Below are positions 16,211 to 24,571 of a DNA stretch of 64,000 bases, piece after piece (positions within the stretch are counted from its first letter, which is position 1; each line of letters starts with the position of its first letter). The notes beneath the pieces were generated by a model. The model was not told the DNA's origin. It saw nothing but the letters and a program-made list of their open reading frames with translations, and made no database searches. The DNA comes from Vibrio genomosp. F10 str. ZF-129 (GTDB lineage: Bacteria > Pseudomonadota > Gammaproteobacteria > Enterobacterales > Vibrionaceae), in NCBI RefSeq assembly GCF_000287055.2, contig NZ_AJYQ02000030.1:1-64000 (forward strand). The letters run 5' to 3'. The translations under genes were made by a program, and so were the position numbers.

Positions 16211-16438
16211 GCATGTTGCTGTATAGCACCGAGTATATCGTCTGCTATTCCTGGTATGCCAAAGGGGAAGCCAGCGGGAGAACGCTGCGTTCAGCTCAAT
16301 GAAGACAACCTCTGTAAATTATTTGGCAAGCCGGAACGTCCAAAGGTGTGTCATTTGTTTAAGCCTTGCCCGGACATTTGTGGCACGACAAACCATCATG
16401 CCATCACATTACTGAACGAGCTTGAACGACTCACTTAA
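16211..16438 (+). pseudogene. YeiW/YkgJ-like cysteine-cluster protein, 5'-truncated
   Basis: The frame from 16211 reads ACCCIAPSISSAIPGMPKGK and continues PAGERCVQLNEDNLCKLFGK and RPKVCHLFKPCPDICG, which matches the small YeiW/UPF0153 proteins that bind metal or an Fe-S cluster through cysteines. Family members start like MECRxxCGACCIAPS; here the start codon and first cysteine pair are missing, and an in-frame TAA stands at 16202-16204. There is also one extra Cys codon. The first usable ATG is at 16256, giving 60 residues without the N-terminal cluster. The 3' end overlaps the convergent DUF1244 gene by four bases. The likely cause is insertion or deletion at the right edge of the accessory block. 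Confidence 0.65.
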
Positions 16439-16755
16439 ACTTTTTTCTGTTTTGCTTCAAAAGCAGCCAACTGCTCTGGGGTGGCTTTCGGCTGATGGTT
16501 TTGTTTCCACTCATCATAAGTCATGCCGTAGACACGCTCGCGAGCATCATCGATATCGAGATCCAAGCCGCTTTGCTCCGCTTCTGCTTTATACCATTTA
16601 CTAAAACAGTTGCGGCAAAAGCCTGCCAAAACCATAAGGTCGATGTTTTGAACGTCTTTATTGTCATCTAGATGAGAAAGCAAACGACGAAATACCGCCG
16701 CATCCAATTTGTCTTGATCTTGTTGAGATAGATTTTTGTATTTAAATTCAGCCAC
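16435..16755 (-). CDS. DUF1244 family protein
   Basis: A 106-residue cytoplasmic protein. The core FRRLLSHLDDNKDVQNIDLM, followed by LAGFCRNCFSKWYKAEAE, is the DUF1244 signature, including the CRNC pair. The function is unknown. The C-terminal tail is charged and helical. It converges on the YeiW-like remnant (4-base overlap of the 3' ends) and lies downstream of the Tim44-like gene, from which a terminator separates it. Confidence 0.85.
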   Translation of the reverse strand: MAEFKYKNLSQQDQDKLDAAVFRRLLSHLDDNKDVQNIDLMVLAGFCRNCFSKWYKAEAEQSGLDLDIDDARERVYGMTYDEWKQNHQPKATPEQLAAFEAKQKKV

Positions 16756-16818
16756 TTTTGATTCCTTCTTATTATGTGCTTTCTGATTATGATCTTTTGA
16801 ATTAGAAACTCAAATAAA

Positions 16819-16849
16819 AAAGCGCTCAGACTTGAGATCTGAGCGCTTT
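16819..16849 (-). terminator. terminator of the Tim44-like gene
   Basis: A perfect 12-bp stem (AAAGCGCTCAGA with TCTGAGCGCTTT) and a 7-base loop. On the minus strand it is followed by a run of T. It lies 38 bases after the Tim44-like stop. Confidence 0.85.
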
Positions 16850-16887
16850 GACATGACTAAATTGAGTAACCATCTTTAAGGTGAGTA

Positions 16888-17790
16888 TTAACCTTGAATA
16901 CCGACGATCAACCAAGGCGAATTCGGTTGCGTCAAATCACGCTCTAAATGCCAAATATCTTCGATGTCTTCTTCAACGCCTTCTACTGTGTCACGGTATC
17001 GGCCGCTAAACTGCAGACTCAACTGTGCTTTTGTTGCGTCACAGTCGGCGCGAACGATTTCAGCATCAACGTACATAACATCGGTATGTTGATCACCTTC
17101 TGCTTTAGCACGCTCTGCTTTGAGATCTTCAAACAAACTTGGAGAAACATATTCTTCAATGGTGTCGAGTTGGTTGTGGTTCCAAGCGCCTTGCAAAATG
17201 CGGTAGTGTTCACGAGAACCGTTGACAAACCCCGCTTGGTCAAAAGACGGCGGAAAGTTAAATGGAACATCATTTTGCGCGCCAAAACCAAAGCCACCTG
17301 TTGAGCTATTCGTTGCGGTATGCGATGCAGTTGTGTTTGGCTGTTGTTCAAAATTATGAACATTTGGCTGTTCAAACTTTTGGCCTGCTCCACCGTACGC
17401 CGGCTGTTGACGAGCCTGATTCATACTGCCTTGTTTGGCTCCAAGCATGCCGCGTAGAAAACGAAAAGCGAGAAATGCGATAAGCCCCATAATGAGGATG
17501 TCCATGAACTGGATACCTTCAAAAGCACCACCAAAGAATGCTGCAAGTAGACCGCCCGCTAAAAGACCACCCATTAGGCCGCCCATCAAACCACTTTTAC
17601 GGCTGTTTTTTTGAGCTGCGCCCTGATCTCGGGTAACGTTACTGGTATTCGTTGTCTGCTGTTTTGGAGCCGGTGCGGTTTTAAAGCTCTTTCCGAAAGA
17701 TTTACCACCACCAAATCTTTTCGCCTCTGCAAGCGGAGCTACAGCAACTGACACCATGATGAGTGCTATCAGTGAAAAAATCTTTTTCAT
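16888..17790 (-). CDS. Tim44-like domain membrane protein
   Basis: A 300-residue protein with a signal peptide (MKKIFSLIALIMVSVAVAPL, cleavage probably after AEA), a Gly/Lys/Gln-rich linker, a glycine-rich hydrophobic stretch (GLMGGLMGGLLAGGLLAAFF) and a second membrane segment near residues 95-115. The C-terminal 120 residues form a Tim44/TIM44-like domain, from about GFVNGSREHYRILQGAWNH to PWLIVGIQG. Bacterial members are poorly characterised envelope proteins. It is monocistronic, with its own terminator, and divergent from the TetR gene with a 177-base interval. Confidence 0.82.
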   Translation of the reverse strand: MKKIFSLIALIMVSVAVAPLAEAKRFGGGKSFGKSFKTAPAPKQQTTNTSNVTRDQGAAQKNSRKSGLMGGLMGGLLAGGLLAAFFGGAFEGIQFMDILIMGLIAFLAFRFLRGMLGAKQGSMNQARQQPAYGGAGQKFEQPNVHNFEQQPNTTASHTATNSSTGGFGFGAQNDVPFNFPPSFDQAGFVNGSREHYRILQGAWNHNQLDTIEEYVSPSLFEDLKAERAKAEGDQHTDVMYVDAEIVRADCDATKAQLSLQFSGRYRDTVEGVEEDIEDIWHLERDLTQPNSPWLIVGIQG

Positions 17791-17938
17791 GCTTTTCCTT
17801 AATGTAATAATTATAGAAGCACGTTAATCATAACCATTTAGTGAATTTATTAAAACAATCAACTCAATTTGTATGTATCAGAATATTGCAAAAACACACA
17901 GACTTAGTTGACGCTGTCCTATTGCTTCCCTAAAATAT

Positions 17939-17951
17939 TGAACGTTGTTCA
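17939..17951. promoter_or_regulatory. candidate TetR operator
   Basis: The interrupted palindrome TGAAC GTT GTTCA lies 16 bases upstream of the TetR start codon. TetR proteins commonly autoregulate through such dyads close to their own start. The evidence is the symmetry and position only. Confidence 0.35.
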
Positions 17952-17967
17952 TAATTGTAAATGTATC

Positions 17968-18558
17968 ATGGCCCGTAGAAACGATCATACCCGCGAAGAG
18001 CTTATCACCCTGACTCTTGAAACTGTTAAAGACTTTTTAACGGACAAGCCCCATCACGATCTCAGCTTACGTAAGATAGCGAATTTGATTGGCTATGTTC
18101 CTAGTACCTTGGTTAATGTCTTTGGTAATTATAATTTACTATTGCTTCATGTCGTGGCGCAAACTTTAGACGAATTAAGCTCTGAAGCACGAACAGTGGT
18201 GGAAAAAAGCCGCGATACGCAAACTGCTCTTTATGAATTGGCTTATTGTTATCATGATTTTGCCCAACAGAATCCCTATCGCTGGCAACTCATTTTTGCT
18301 CATAACATGAATGGTGAAGCATTGCCTCAATGGCAATCGGAACGTATCGATAATATGACTGGTATGCTTGAAAGCTTGCTGGGTATTATGGCGCCTCAAA
18401 GAACTGAGAACGAGATCCTGCAAGCGAGCCGAGTATTGTGGTCTGGGGTACATGGTATTACACTTTTAAGTGTTGATGATAAGTTCTTTGCTTCCGCTCC
18501 TATAGACGGCAAAGAGCTGATTGAAAATTTACTGTCTAACTACCTATCTAATTGGTGA
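17968..18558 (+). CDS. TetR-family transcriptional regulator
   Basis: A 196-residue regulator. The N-terminal helix-turn-helix covers about residues 10-55 (HDLSLRKIANLIGYVPSTLV, then NVFGNYNLLLLHV). The ligand-binding domain ends with a WHG-type pattern (ILQASRVLWSGVHGITLL). I chose the ATG at 17968 because MARRNDHTREELI is the natural N-terminus; a longer frame to 17908 adds an unlikely leader. The next gene, an LplT-PlsC fusion, starts 15 bases after the stop, so the two are co-transcribed and the regulator probably controls phospholipid repair in response to a lipid-like ligand (inference). Confidence 0.85.
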   Translation: MARRNDHTREELITLTLETVKDFLTDKPHHDLSLRKIANLIGYVPSTLVNVFGNYNLLLLHVVAQTLDELSSEARTVVEKSRDTQTALYELAYCYHDFAQQNPYRWQLIFAHNMNGEALPQWQSERIDNMTGMLESLLGIMAPQRTENEILQASRVLWSGVHGITLLSVDDKFFASAPIDGKELIENLLSNYLSNW

Positions 18559-18573
18559 CAATAAGGACCTGCA

Positions 18574-20448
18574 ATGCCAGAGCATCCTCAATCTTCGTTA
18601 CTAACTAAAAAGCGATTTTTACCTTATTTTGTCACTCAATTTTTTGGCGCTTTTAACGACAATGTATTCAAAAACACGCTATTACTGCTTGTTGCTTTTG
18701 CAGCAGTAGGCAGCCTACCGTTTTCAAGTAACTTATTTATTAACTTAGCTGCTGGGCTATTTATTCTTCCCTTTTTTCTTTTTTCCTCGACGGCGGGTGT
18801 ATTAGCGGATAAGTACGAGAAATCACAACTCATTCGCATTACAAAGCTATTTGAAATTGGAATCATGTGTTTAGGTGCGGTTGGATTTATCACCGAGAGT
18901 TACTTTATTCTATTGGTTCTCTTGTTCTTGATGGGGACGCAATCGGCATTTTTTGGCCCGGTAAAATATGCATTGCTACCACAGCATTTAAAATCTGATG
19001 AGCTTGTGTCTGGTAACGCTTTAGTTGAAACAGGAACGTTTCTCGCTATTTTATTGGGCACACTCGCCGCTGGTGTAATTGCATCGACAGACCATGCGAA
19101 ATACATTGCTGCATTGTGTGTCATTGCCTCAGCGATCATAGGCTACCTCTCAAGCCGAAAAATTCCAGAAGCACCGGCTAGCGCACCTGAGTTGGAATTT
19201 AAATGGCAGCCCATCAAACAAACAAGAACAACATTAGCCATTGCCAAATCTGATCGCGTCATTTTCCAATCCATCATGGCGATCAGTTGGTTCTGGTTTT
19301 TGGGTGCCACCTACCTCACTCAATTTCCTAATTTCACTAAGCTGCACCTCAATGGTCAAGAAAGTGCGGTCTCCTTACTTTTGGCGCTTTTTTCAGTTGG
19401 CATCGCCTTAGGGTCGTTAGCTTGTGACAAGCTGTCCAATCATCGAATTGAAGTTGGTATTGTTCCGCTGGGCAGCCTAGGTATTAGCCTGTTTGGTTAT
19501 TTAATGGTAGCGGCTATTCCTGAAGTATTACCTGAATTTACGAGTTTTATTGATTTCATAGGCTACAAGCCACTATGGCCGGTGTTTACTTACCTGCTTC
19601 TACTCGGAGCATCGGGGGGAGTGTTTATTGTCCCTTTGTACGCTTTATTGCAATTACGAGCCCAGCCTAAGCAAAGAGCACAAGTCATCGCCGCTCTGAA
19701 TATTTACAATTCCCTATTAATGGTTGGCAGTGCGATATTGGGCATCGTATTCCTGAGTGTTCTTGAATTTAGCATACCTCAGCTATTTGGCTTACTCGCG
19801 GTGTTAAACCTGTTAGTTGCGGTTTACCTGTGTATTCAAGTCCCCGTTTTTGTCGTGAGATTTTTGGTTTGGATCTTAACGCACACCATGTATCGTGTTA
19901 AACACACCAATGTTCAGCATCTTCCCAAGCAAGGCGGCGCACTCATCGTGTGTAACCATGTCAGCTATATGGATGCCCTTCTTTTGAGTGCGGTATGCCC
20001 TCGCCTTATTCATTTTGTTATGGAAGAGGACTATGCAAATTTCCGTCCCATTAAAGGTTTTTTAAAACGAGCCGGTGTTATTCCAATTTCAGCCAACCGT
20101 AAAAGTTCTCTTAGACAAGCGTTTCAAGAAGTCGAAAAATCATTAAGTGAAGGTCATATCGTGTGTATATTTCCTGAAGGTCGCTTAACATCAGACGGCG
20201 AAGTAGGAGAGTTTATGCGTGGCATGGACATCATATTGAAGCGAAGCCCAGTTCCAGTTATTCCAGTGGCACTTAAAGGCCTATGGGGCAGCTACTTTAG
20301 CCGATTTAAAGGGCGCGCTTGCAAAGGGTTGCCTCGCCGATGTTGGTCTAAAATAGAAATTGAAATCGGGGAGCCTGTTGCATCGAGTTCCGCGACAACC
20401 CAACTTATGCGAGAAAAGGTGTCGCAACTTCGTGGTGAGTTTAAGTAA
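18574..20448 (+). CDS. fused lysophospholipid transporter (LplT-like MFS) and PlsC-type acyltransferase
   Basis: A 624-residue bifunctional membrane protein. Residues 10-420 are a major facilitator with about 12 helices, starting FLPYFVTQFFGAFNDNVFKN, which matches LplT. Residues 440-620 are a glycerolipid acyltransferase with the NHVSYMD (HX4D) catalytic box and FPEGRLTSDGE (motif III). In E. coli LplT flips lysophospholipid inward and Aas, an acyltransferase plus acyl-ACP synthetase, re-acylates it; here the acyl-ACP synthetase domain is absent and the first two functions are fused. Acyl donors must come from elsewhere. It follows the TetR gene by 15 bases. Confidence 0.87.
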   Translation: MPEHPQSSLLTKKRFLPYFVTQFFGAFNDNVFKNTLLLLVAFAAVGSLPFSSNLFINLAAGLFILPFFLFSSTAGVLADKYEKSQLIRITKLFEIGIMCLGAVGFITESYFILLVLLFLMGTQSAFFGPVKYALLPQHLKSDELVSGNALVETGTFLAILLGTLAAGVIASTDHAKYIAALCVIASAIIGYLSSRKIPEAPASAPELEFKWQPIKQTRTTLAIAKSDRVIFQSIMAISWFWFLGATYLTQFPNFTKLHLNGQESAVSLLLALFSVGIALGSLACDKLSNHRIEVGIVPLGSLGISLFGYLMVAAIPEVLPEFTSFIDFIGYKPLWPVFTYLLLLGASGGVFIVPLYALLQLRAQPKQRAQVIAALNIYNSLLMVGSAILGIVFLSVLEFSIPQLFGLLAVLNLLVAVYLCIQVPVFVVRFLVWILTHTMYRVKHTNVQHLPKQGGALIVCNHVSYMDALLLSAVCPRLIHFVMEEDYANFRPIKGFLKRAGVIPISANRKSSLRQAFQEVEKSLSEGHIVCIFPEGRLTSDGEVGEFMRGMDIILKRSPVPVIPVALKGLWGSYFSRFKGRACKGLPRRCWSKIEIEIGEPVASSSATTQLMREKVSQLRGEFK

Positions 20449-20460
20449 TCATCAAACCAA

Positions 20461-20511
20461 AACGCTGGTAGAACTGCAGCCCGCCTTTTTGCCAGCTTTT
20501 ATACCAGCGTT
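20461..20511 (+). terminator. hairpin after the LplT-PlsC gene
   Basis: A 10-bp perfect stem (AACGCTGGTA with TACCAGCGTT) encloses a 31-base loop that itself contains a T-run. Weak T tail (CAATTT). Confidence 0.5.
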
Positions 20512-20603
20512 CAATTTATCTTAACGTTTGTTCAAATCATTAAGACTCGTTGATCCTATTTTTCTTATACACTACACACTCTGTTTTCAAATGACCGATT
20601 AAT

Positions 20604-21527
20604 ATGAATCAAATAAAACACCAAGTCCCATTTTGGCTAGCAGGCGCCTTTTGTTTAACGCCTTATGTTTCTTCTCCGACTGCTTTGATTATCGGTTTTT
20701 TCCTCGCCAGCTTTGGGCTTATTCCTAGCCATTTATCGATAGGGAAATTGACCAAAAAACTATTGGCCATTTCAATTGTAGGCTTAGGATTCGGTATCCA
20801 ATTTGAAGAAGCGCTAGCAGTCACTAGTCATGGTATTGGTATTATCATGACGACCATCATAGGGACGCTTGTCATTGGGTGGTTTATCGCGAAAATGATC
20901 AGATTAGATAAAGTCACAGGGTACTTGATTGCGGCTGGAACCGCTATTTGTGGCGGAAGTGCCATAGCTGCGGTTTCGCCAGCCATTAAAGCCGATGATG
21001 AAAAGACGGGGTTAGCGCTGGCGACAATTTTCGTTCTTAATTCGATCGCGTTGTTTATCTTCCCTGTCATCGGCCACGCGCTAGGCTTAGATCAACACAC
21101 TTTCGGTACCTGGGCTGCTATTGCTATTCATGACACTTCGTCGGTTGTCGGAGCCGCTTCTGCCTACGGAGAAGAGGCGCTGACAACTGCAACCACCCTC
21201 AAACTGGCGAGAGCTCTTTGGATCGTGCCTGTGGCGTTGATAAGTGCGTTGATTTTTAGCAATGAATCTAAAAAAATCACCATCCCTTATTTCATTGTGT
21301 TCTACTGCGTAGCGATTTTTGTCAGCGACTTATTGCCACAGTTTGAAGATATCTATCAGGGGATATTTGCTTTAGCAAAGCAAACTTTGGTGCTGTGTCT
21401 TTTCTTAATTGGGTGTGGTATTTCAGTGGAGAAGCTCAAAGCTGCTGGGCCAAAACCTCTACTCTATGGCATTGCACTGTGGGCATTAATATCCACAACG
21501 TCACTTGCATGGTTAATGCTAACGTAA
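20604..21527 (+). CDS. yeiH: YeiH family putative sulfate exporter
   Basis: A 307-residue inner-membrane protein with about ten hydrophobic segments. The family signature appears in [19 protein letters not shown] and in the conserved [17 protein letters not shown] and [20 protein letters not shown]. Members are annotated as putative sulfate exporters; the true substrate is not established. The ATG at 20604 starts directly at [16 protein letters not shown]. It has its own upstream region of 155 bases after a terminator, so it is probably monocistronic. Confidence 0.85.
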   Translation: MNQIKHQVPFWLAGAFCLTPYVSSPTALIIGFFLASFGLIPSHLSIGKLTKKLLAISIVGLGFGIQFEEALAVTSHGIGIIMTTIIGTLVIGWFIAKMIRLDKVTGYLIAAGTAICGGSAIAAVSPAIKADDEKTGLALATIFVLNSIALFIFPVIGHALGLDQHTFGTWAAIAIHDTSSVVGAASAYGEEALTTATTLKLARALWIVPVALISALIFSNESKKITIPYFIVFYCVAIFVSDLLPQFEDIYQGIFALAKQTLVLCLFLIGCGISVEKLKAAGPKPLLYGIALWALISTTSLAWLMLT

Positions 21528-21548
21528 GGATGAAGGGCTTTAAACGGT

Positions 21549-21595
21549 GTTTGAACATCATGCTTTTAACATACTGTTTAAACATCGTGCTTTAA
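21549..21595 (+). repeat. imperfect 20-bp tandem repeat after yeiH
   Basis: GTTTGAACATCATGCTTTTA (21549-21568) and GTTTAAACATCGTGCTTTAA (21576-21595) differ at three positions, with a 27-base period. The function is unknown; probably slippage debris. Confidence 0.6.
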
Positions 21596-21633
21596 AACCT
21601 GAGGTAACAACAACAGTTGGATGACAGTAAGAT

Positions 21634-21822
21634 TCAAAGCTCTTCTGCTTCTATTTTCACTTTAGATAATGTCACTTTGTCGCTTTTCTTACGCTTTACA
21701 TTAATAACAAGCCCAACCACACAAAGAAAGGCCGACAATTCCGCCAATGATCGGACTAACCCTTGTGTGTTTATCGCAACCGCAACCAATATAACCACGG
21801 CACTCAATAAAACAGCTTTCAT
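21634..21822 (-). CDS. hypothetical small membrane protein
   Basis: A 62-residue frame from the ATG at 21822, MKAVLLSAVVILVAVAINTQ followed by GLVRSLAELSAFLCVVGLVI, forms two hydrophobic helices and a basic/acidic C-terminal tail (NVKRKKSDK). An AGG seven bases upstream is a modest ribosome site. The composition is protein-like and typical of small inner-membrane proteins, but I recognise no family and cannot exclude chance. It lies between yeiH and the LysR regulator, on the same strand as the latter. Confidence 0.45.
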   Translation of the reverse strand: MKAVLLSAVVILVAVAINTQGLVRSLAELSAFLCVVGLVINVKRKKSDKVTLSKVKIEAEEL

Positions 21823-21940
21823 CCTTCTACCTATATGCACTTTCAATCCATTAATACGTTCTATTATGAGTTGTCGCTATATAGAGAAGAAATGATGTTT
21901 TGGACTAGGTAATACCAAAATTAACTAAGTTCAGAACTTG

Positions 21941-22822
21941 CTAGTTCAAATATCCTTCAATCCAGTTGATGAAGGTGCGTATTTTGGGTCGGTTTTCACT
22001 GCCTAAAGGGCACAGCAAATCATAACCTAAGTGTGTATTCATACTAGGGTATGGTGTAACAAACTCGCCCGAATCAATCCTATCTTTGACAAAATGATAG
22101 CGGCCCATAGCAACACCAAGGTGACTTCTTGCCGCTTCAATCGTCATAATTCGCTGACTGACGCTGTAAAACCGTTCAAAGACATCAATATCTAGATGAT
22201 TCTCGTTTATCCATCGCTGCCACGCGTTTGAGTCAGACGCATGAATAAAGTTGATTCGTTTTAGAGACTCTAATCCATCTTCATAAATATGATGCTGCTT
22301 AGCATACTCAGGGGTACATACTGGAATATACATTTCACCAAATAGCCGCTGTTTATGCACGTTCGGGGAGTCATCGGCAGCAAAATAGATAGCAACATCA
22401 GCATGAGTACTATGGAATTCTTGCTGCTGCTCATGAGCAAATATATTTAAGTTAAATTTAGGGTATTTTGCTTTAAAGTCACCCAAACGAGGAATTAACC
22501 AGCCATTGGCAAACGCATTCGATGTAGCGATGCTAATCTCACCAATCATGTCAGTCGTATTAATATCATTAATCTCAGAAAAAATACTGTGCAGAGACTT
22601 AGACAGCGTTGTATGAAATCGCTTACCTTCTTCGGTCAGCTCTAACTTACGTGTCCCCCTAATAAAAAGCTGAAAGCCCAACTCCCCTTCCAGTACTTTT
22701 ATTCTATGGCTTACAGCACCTTGTGTAAGGTGTAATTCTACGGCTGCCAGAGTAAAGCTCAGCGTTTTAGCTGCGATGTTAAATGTATGCAGATTTCTTA
22801 ATAATAATTGTTGATTTGCCAT
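21941..22822 (-). CDS. LysR-family regulator, DsdC/GcvA-like
   Basis: A 293-residue LysR-type regulator. The winged helix is within residues 8-67 (LSFTLAAVELHLTQGAVSHR, then IKVLEGELGFQLFIRG), and the effector domain follows. The wording of the N-terminus and of the region around VAMGRYHFVKDRIDSGEFV resembles DsdC, the D-serine activator, and GcvA. It is divergent from the PTS permease at 23005 with a 182-base interval, so the permease is the likely target. The effector is unknown. Confidence 0.85.
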   Translation of the reverse strand: MANQQLLLRNLHTFNIAAKTLSFTLAAVELHLTQGAVSHRIKVLEGELGFQLFIRGTRKLELTEEGKRFHTTLSKSLHSIFSEINDINTTDMIGEISIATSNAFANGWLIPRLGDFKAKYPKFNLNIFAHEQQQEFHSTHADVAIYFAADDSPNVHKQRLFGEMYIPVCTPEYAKQHHIYEDGLESLKRINFIHASDSNAWQRWINENHLDIDVFERFYSVSQRIMTIEAARSHLGVAMGRYHFVKDRIDSGEFVTPYPSMNTHLGYDLLCPLGSENRPKIRTFINWIEGYLN

Positions 22823-23004
22823 TATGCCCCCAGGATATCATCCACATATAGATTAAATTTTTTAATTCATAGTACTCTTAATTTAGTTTGTTCGCATCAC
22901 TAAATAAGCTTCTAATACTCTTCGATTTAAGCACATAAACTAGAGAGGACTCTTAGTCCGCTCACCACATAATTATTAGTTTCAAACAAAATTTAGGGGT
23001 ATAC

Positions 23005-24471
23005 ATGAATATTCTTGGGTATATGCAAAAAGTAGGTAAAGCGCTGATGGTGCCAGTTGCTACCTTACCAGCTGCAGCCATTCTTATGGGGATCGGCTAC
23101 TGGCTTGATCCTGTGGGTTGGGGGTCAGAAAGCATTCTAGCCGCGTTCTTAATCAAATCGGGGGCGGCCATCATCGATAACATGGCTGTACTCTTCGCTG
23201 TTGGTGTCTCATTTGGATTAAGCCGAGACAAAAATGGTTCAGCGGCGCTTTCGGGCTTCGTTTGCTTCCTAGTCGTAACCACCCTTCTTGATCCTGGCTC
23301 TGTAGCGCAGCTGATGGGTGCTGACATAAGTGAGGTTCCTGCGGCATTTGGCAAGATTAATAACCAATTTATCGGTATTATCATCGGTATTCTTTCTGCA
23401 GAAATCTATAACCGATATTCAACCGTAGAATTGCCTCAGGCTCTCGCATTTTTCAGTGGTAAGCGCTTAGTACCAATCCTGACTTCTATTGCAGGTATGC
23501 TCCTTTCTTTTGCTCTTTTGCACATCTGGCCTTTTATTTACGATGCATTAATTCTATTTGGCATCAAACTGGAAAGTATGGGGGCGATTGGCGCAGGCCT
23601 ATTTGGCTTCTTTAACCGTTTATTCTTATCTGTTGGTATGCACCATGCACTGTATCCTGTGTTTTGGTTCGATGTCGTCGGTATTAACGATATTCCAAAC
23701 TTCCTTGGCGGCGCACAATCTATTGCAAATGGAACCGCGGTTATTGGTAAAACAGGTATGTATCAAGCTGGATTCTTCCCTGTCATGATGTTCGGCCTCC
23801 CTGCTGCTGCTCTCGCTATGTACCACTGTGCAGACGCGAAAAACAAAAGCCAGGTATTCGCAATTATGGTTGCTGCGGCTATGGCGTCATTCTTTACGGG
23901 TATCACAGAGCCACTAGAATTTAGCTTTATGTTTTTAGCTCCAGCACTCTATCTAGTTCACGCCATTTTGACCGGCCTTTCTTTATACATTGCAGCGAGT
24001 ATGGAATGGATGGCAGGTTTTGGGTTCTCAGCTGGATTTGTCGACTTTGTCCTATCAAGCCAAAACCCACTTGCGAACAAATGGTACATGTTGATCCTTC
24101 AAGGTCTTGTGTTCTTTGGGCTTTACTACAGCATTTTTAGATTTGCTATCATCAAGTTCAACTTGCCTACTCCTGGACGTGGAGAGCAGATGGAAGATGA
24201 ACAATCTACGTCAAATGCCGAAGGCTTAAGTGAGCTCACACAAGATTACATCGAAGCTATCGGTGGTGCTGAAAATATTCTAGAGGTAGATAACTGCATT
24301 ACACGTCTGCGTTTGACCGTAAAAGATTCATCACTTGCTGATTCTGACAAACTAAAGAAGCTTGGCGCTGCTGGTGTAGTGAAAATCGGAAAAGGCGGCC
24401 TACAGGTTATCATTGGACTGGGAAAAGTGGATAAAGTTGCCGAGCAAATGAAAGTCGCTTTAGCGAACTAA
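23005..24471 (+). CDS. PTS EIICB permease, glucose/N-acetylglucosamine family
   Basis: A 488-residue phosphotransferase permease. EIIC spans residues 1-395 with about ten membrane segments and the family landmarks GMHHALYPVFWFDV and FFTGITEPLEFSFMF, the latter being the sugar-binding GITEP loop. EIIB covers about 410-488, with the phosphorylated cysteine in DNCITRLRLTV (Cys431). No EIIA domain is present, so a separate EIIA (such as Crr) must phosphorylate it. It is closest in appearance to NagE/MalX-type permeases; the sugar cannot be read off. It is divergent from the LysR regulator and followed by a terminator. Confidence 0.85.
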   Translation: MNILGYMQKVGKALMVPVATLPAAAILMGIGYWLDPVGWGSESILAAFLIKSGAAIIDNMAVLFAVGVSFGLSRDKNGSAALSGFVCFLVVTTLLDPGSVAQLMGADISEVPAAFGKINNQFIGIIIGILSAEIYNRYSTVELPQALAFFSGKRLVPILTSIAGMLLSFALLHIWPFIYDALILFGIKLESMGAIGAGLFGFFNRLFLSVGMHHALYPVFWFDVVGINDIPNFLGGAQSIANGTAVIGKTGMYQAGFFPVMMFGLPAAALAMYHCADAKNKSQVFAIMVAAAMASFFTGITEPLEFSFMFLAPALYLVHAILTGLSLYIAASMEWMAGFGFSAGFVDFVLSSQNPLANKWYMLILQGLVFFGLYYSIFRFAIIKFNLPTPGRGEQMEDEQSTSNAEGLSELTQDYIEAIGGAENILEVDNCITRLRLTVKDSSLADSDKLKKLGAAGVVKIGKGGLQVIIGLGKVDKVAEQMKVALAN

Positions 24472-24526
24472 CTTTCTCAAGTATAGCGAAACATATGTGA
24501 TGGCTTCACCTCCATCACATTCCCCC

Positions 24527-24571
24527 TGAAGTGCAGAAGCGGCTAGTCATCGGATTTGCACTTCATTTTAT
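24527..24571 (+). terminator. terminator between the PTS permease and menE
   Basis: A 9-bp stem (TGAAGTGCA with TGCACTTCA), 21-base loop and TTTTATTT tail on the plus strand. A second hairpin (ATGTGATGG with CCATCACAT, about 24495-24520) precedes it. It may also end menE transcripts from the other side. Confidence 0.65.
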
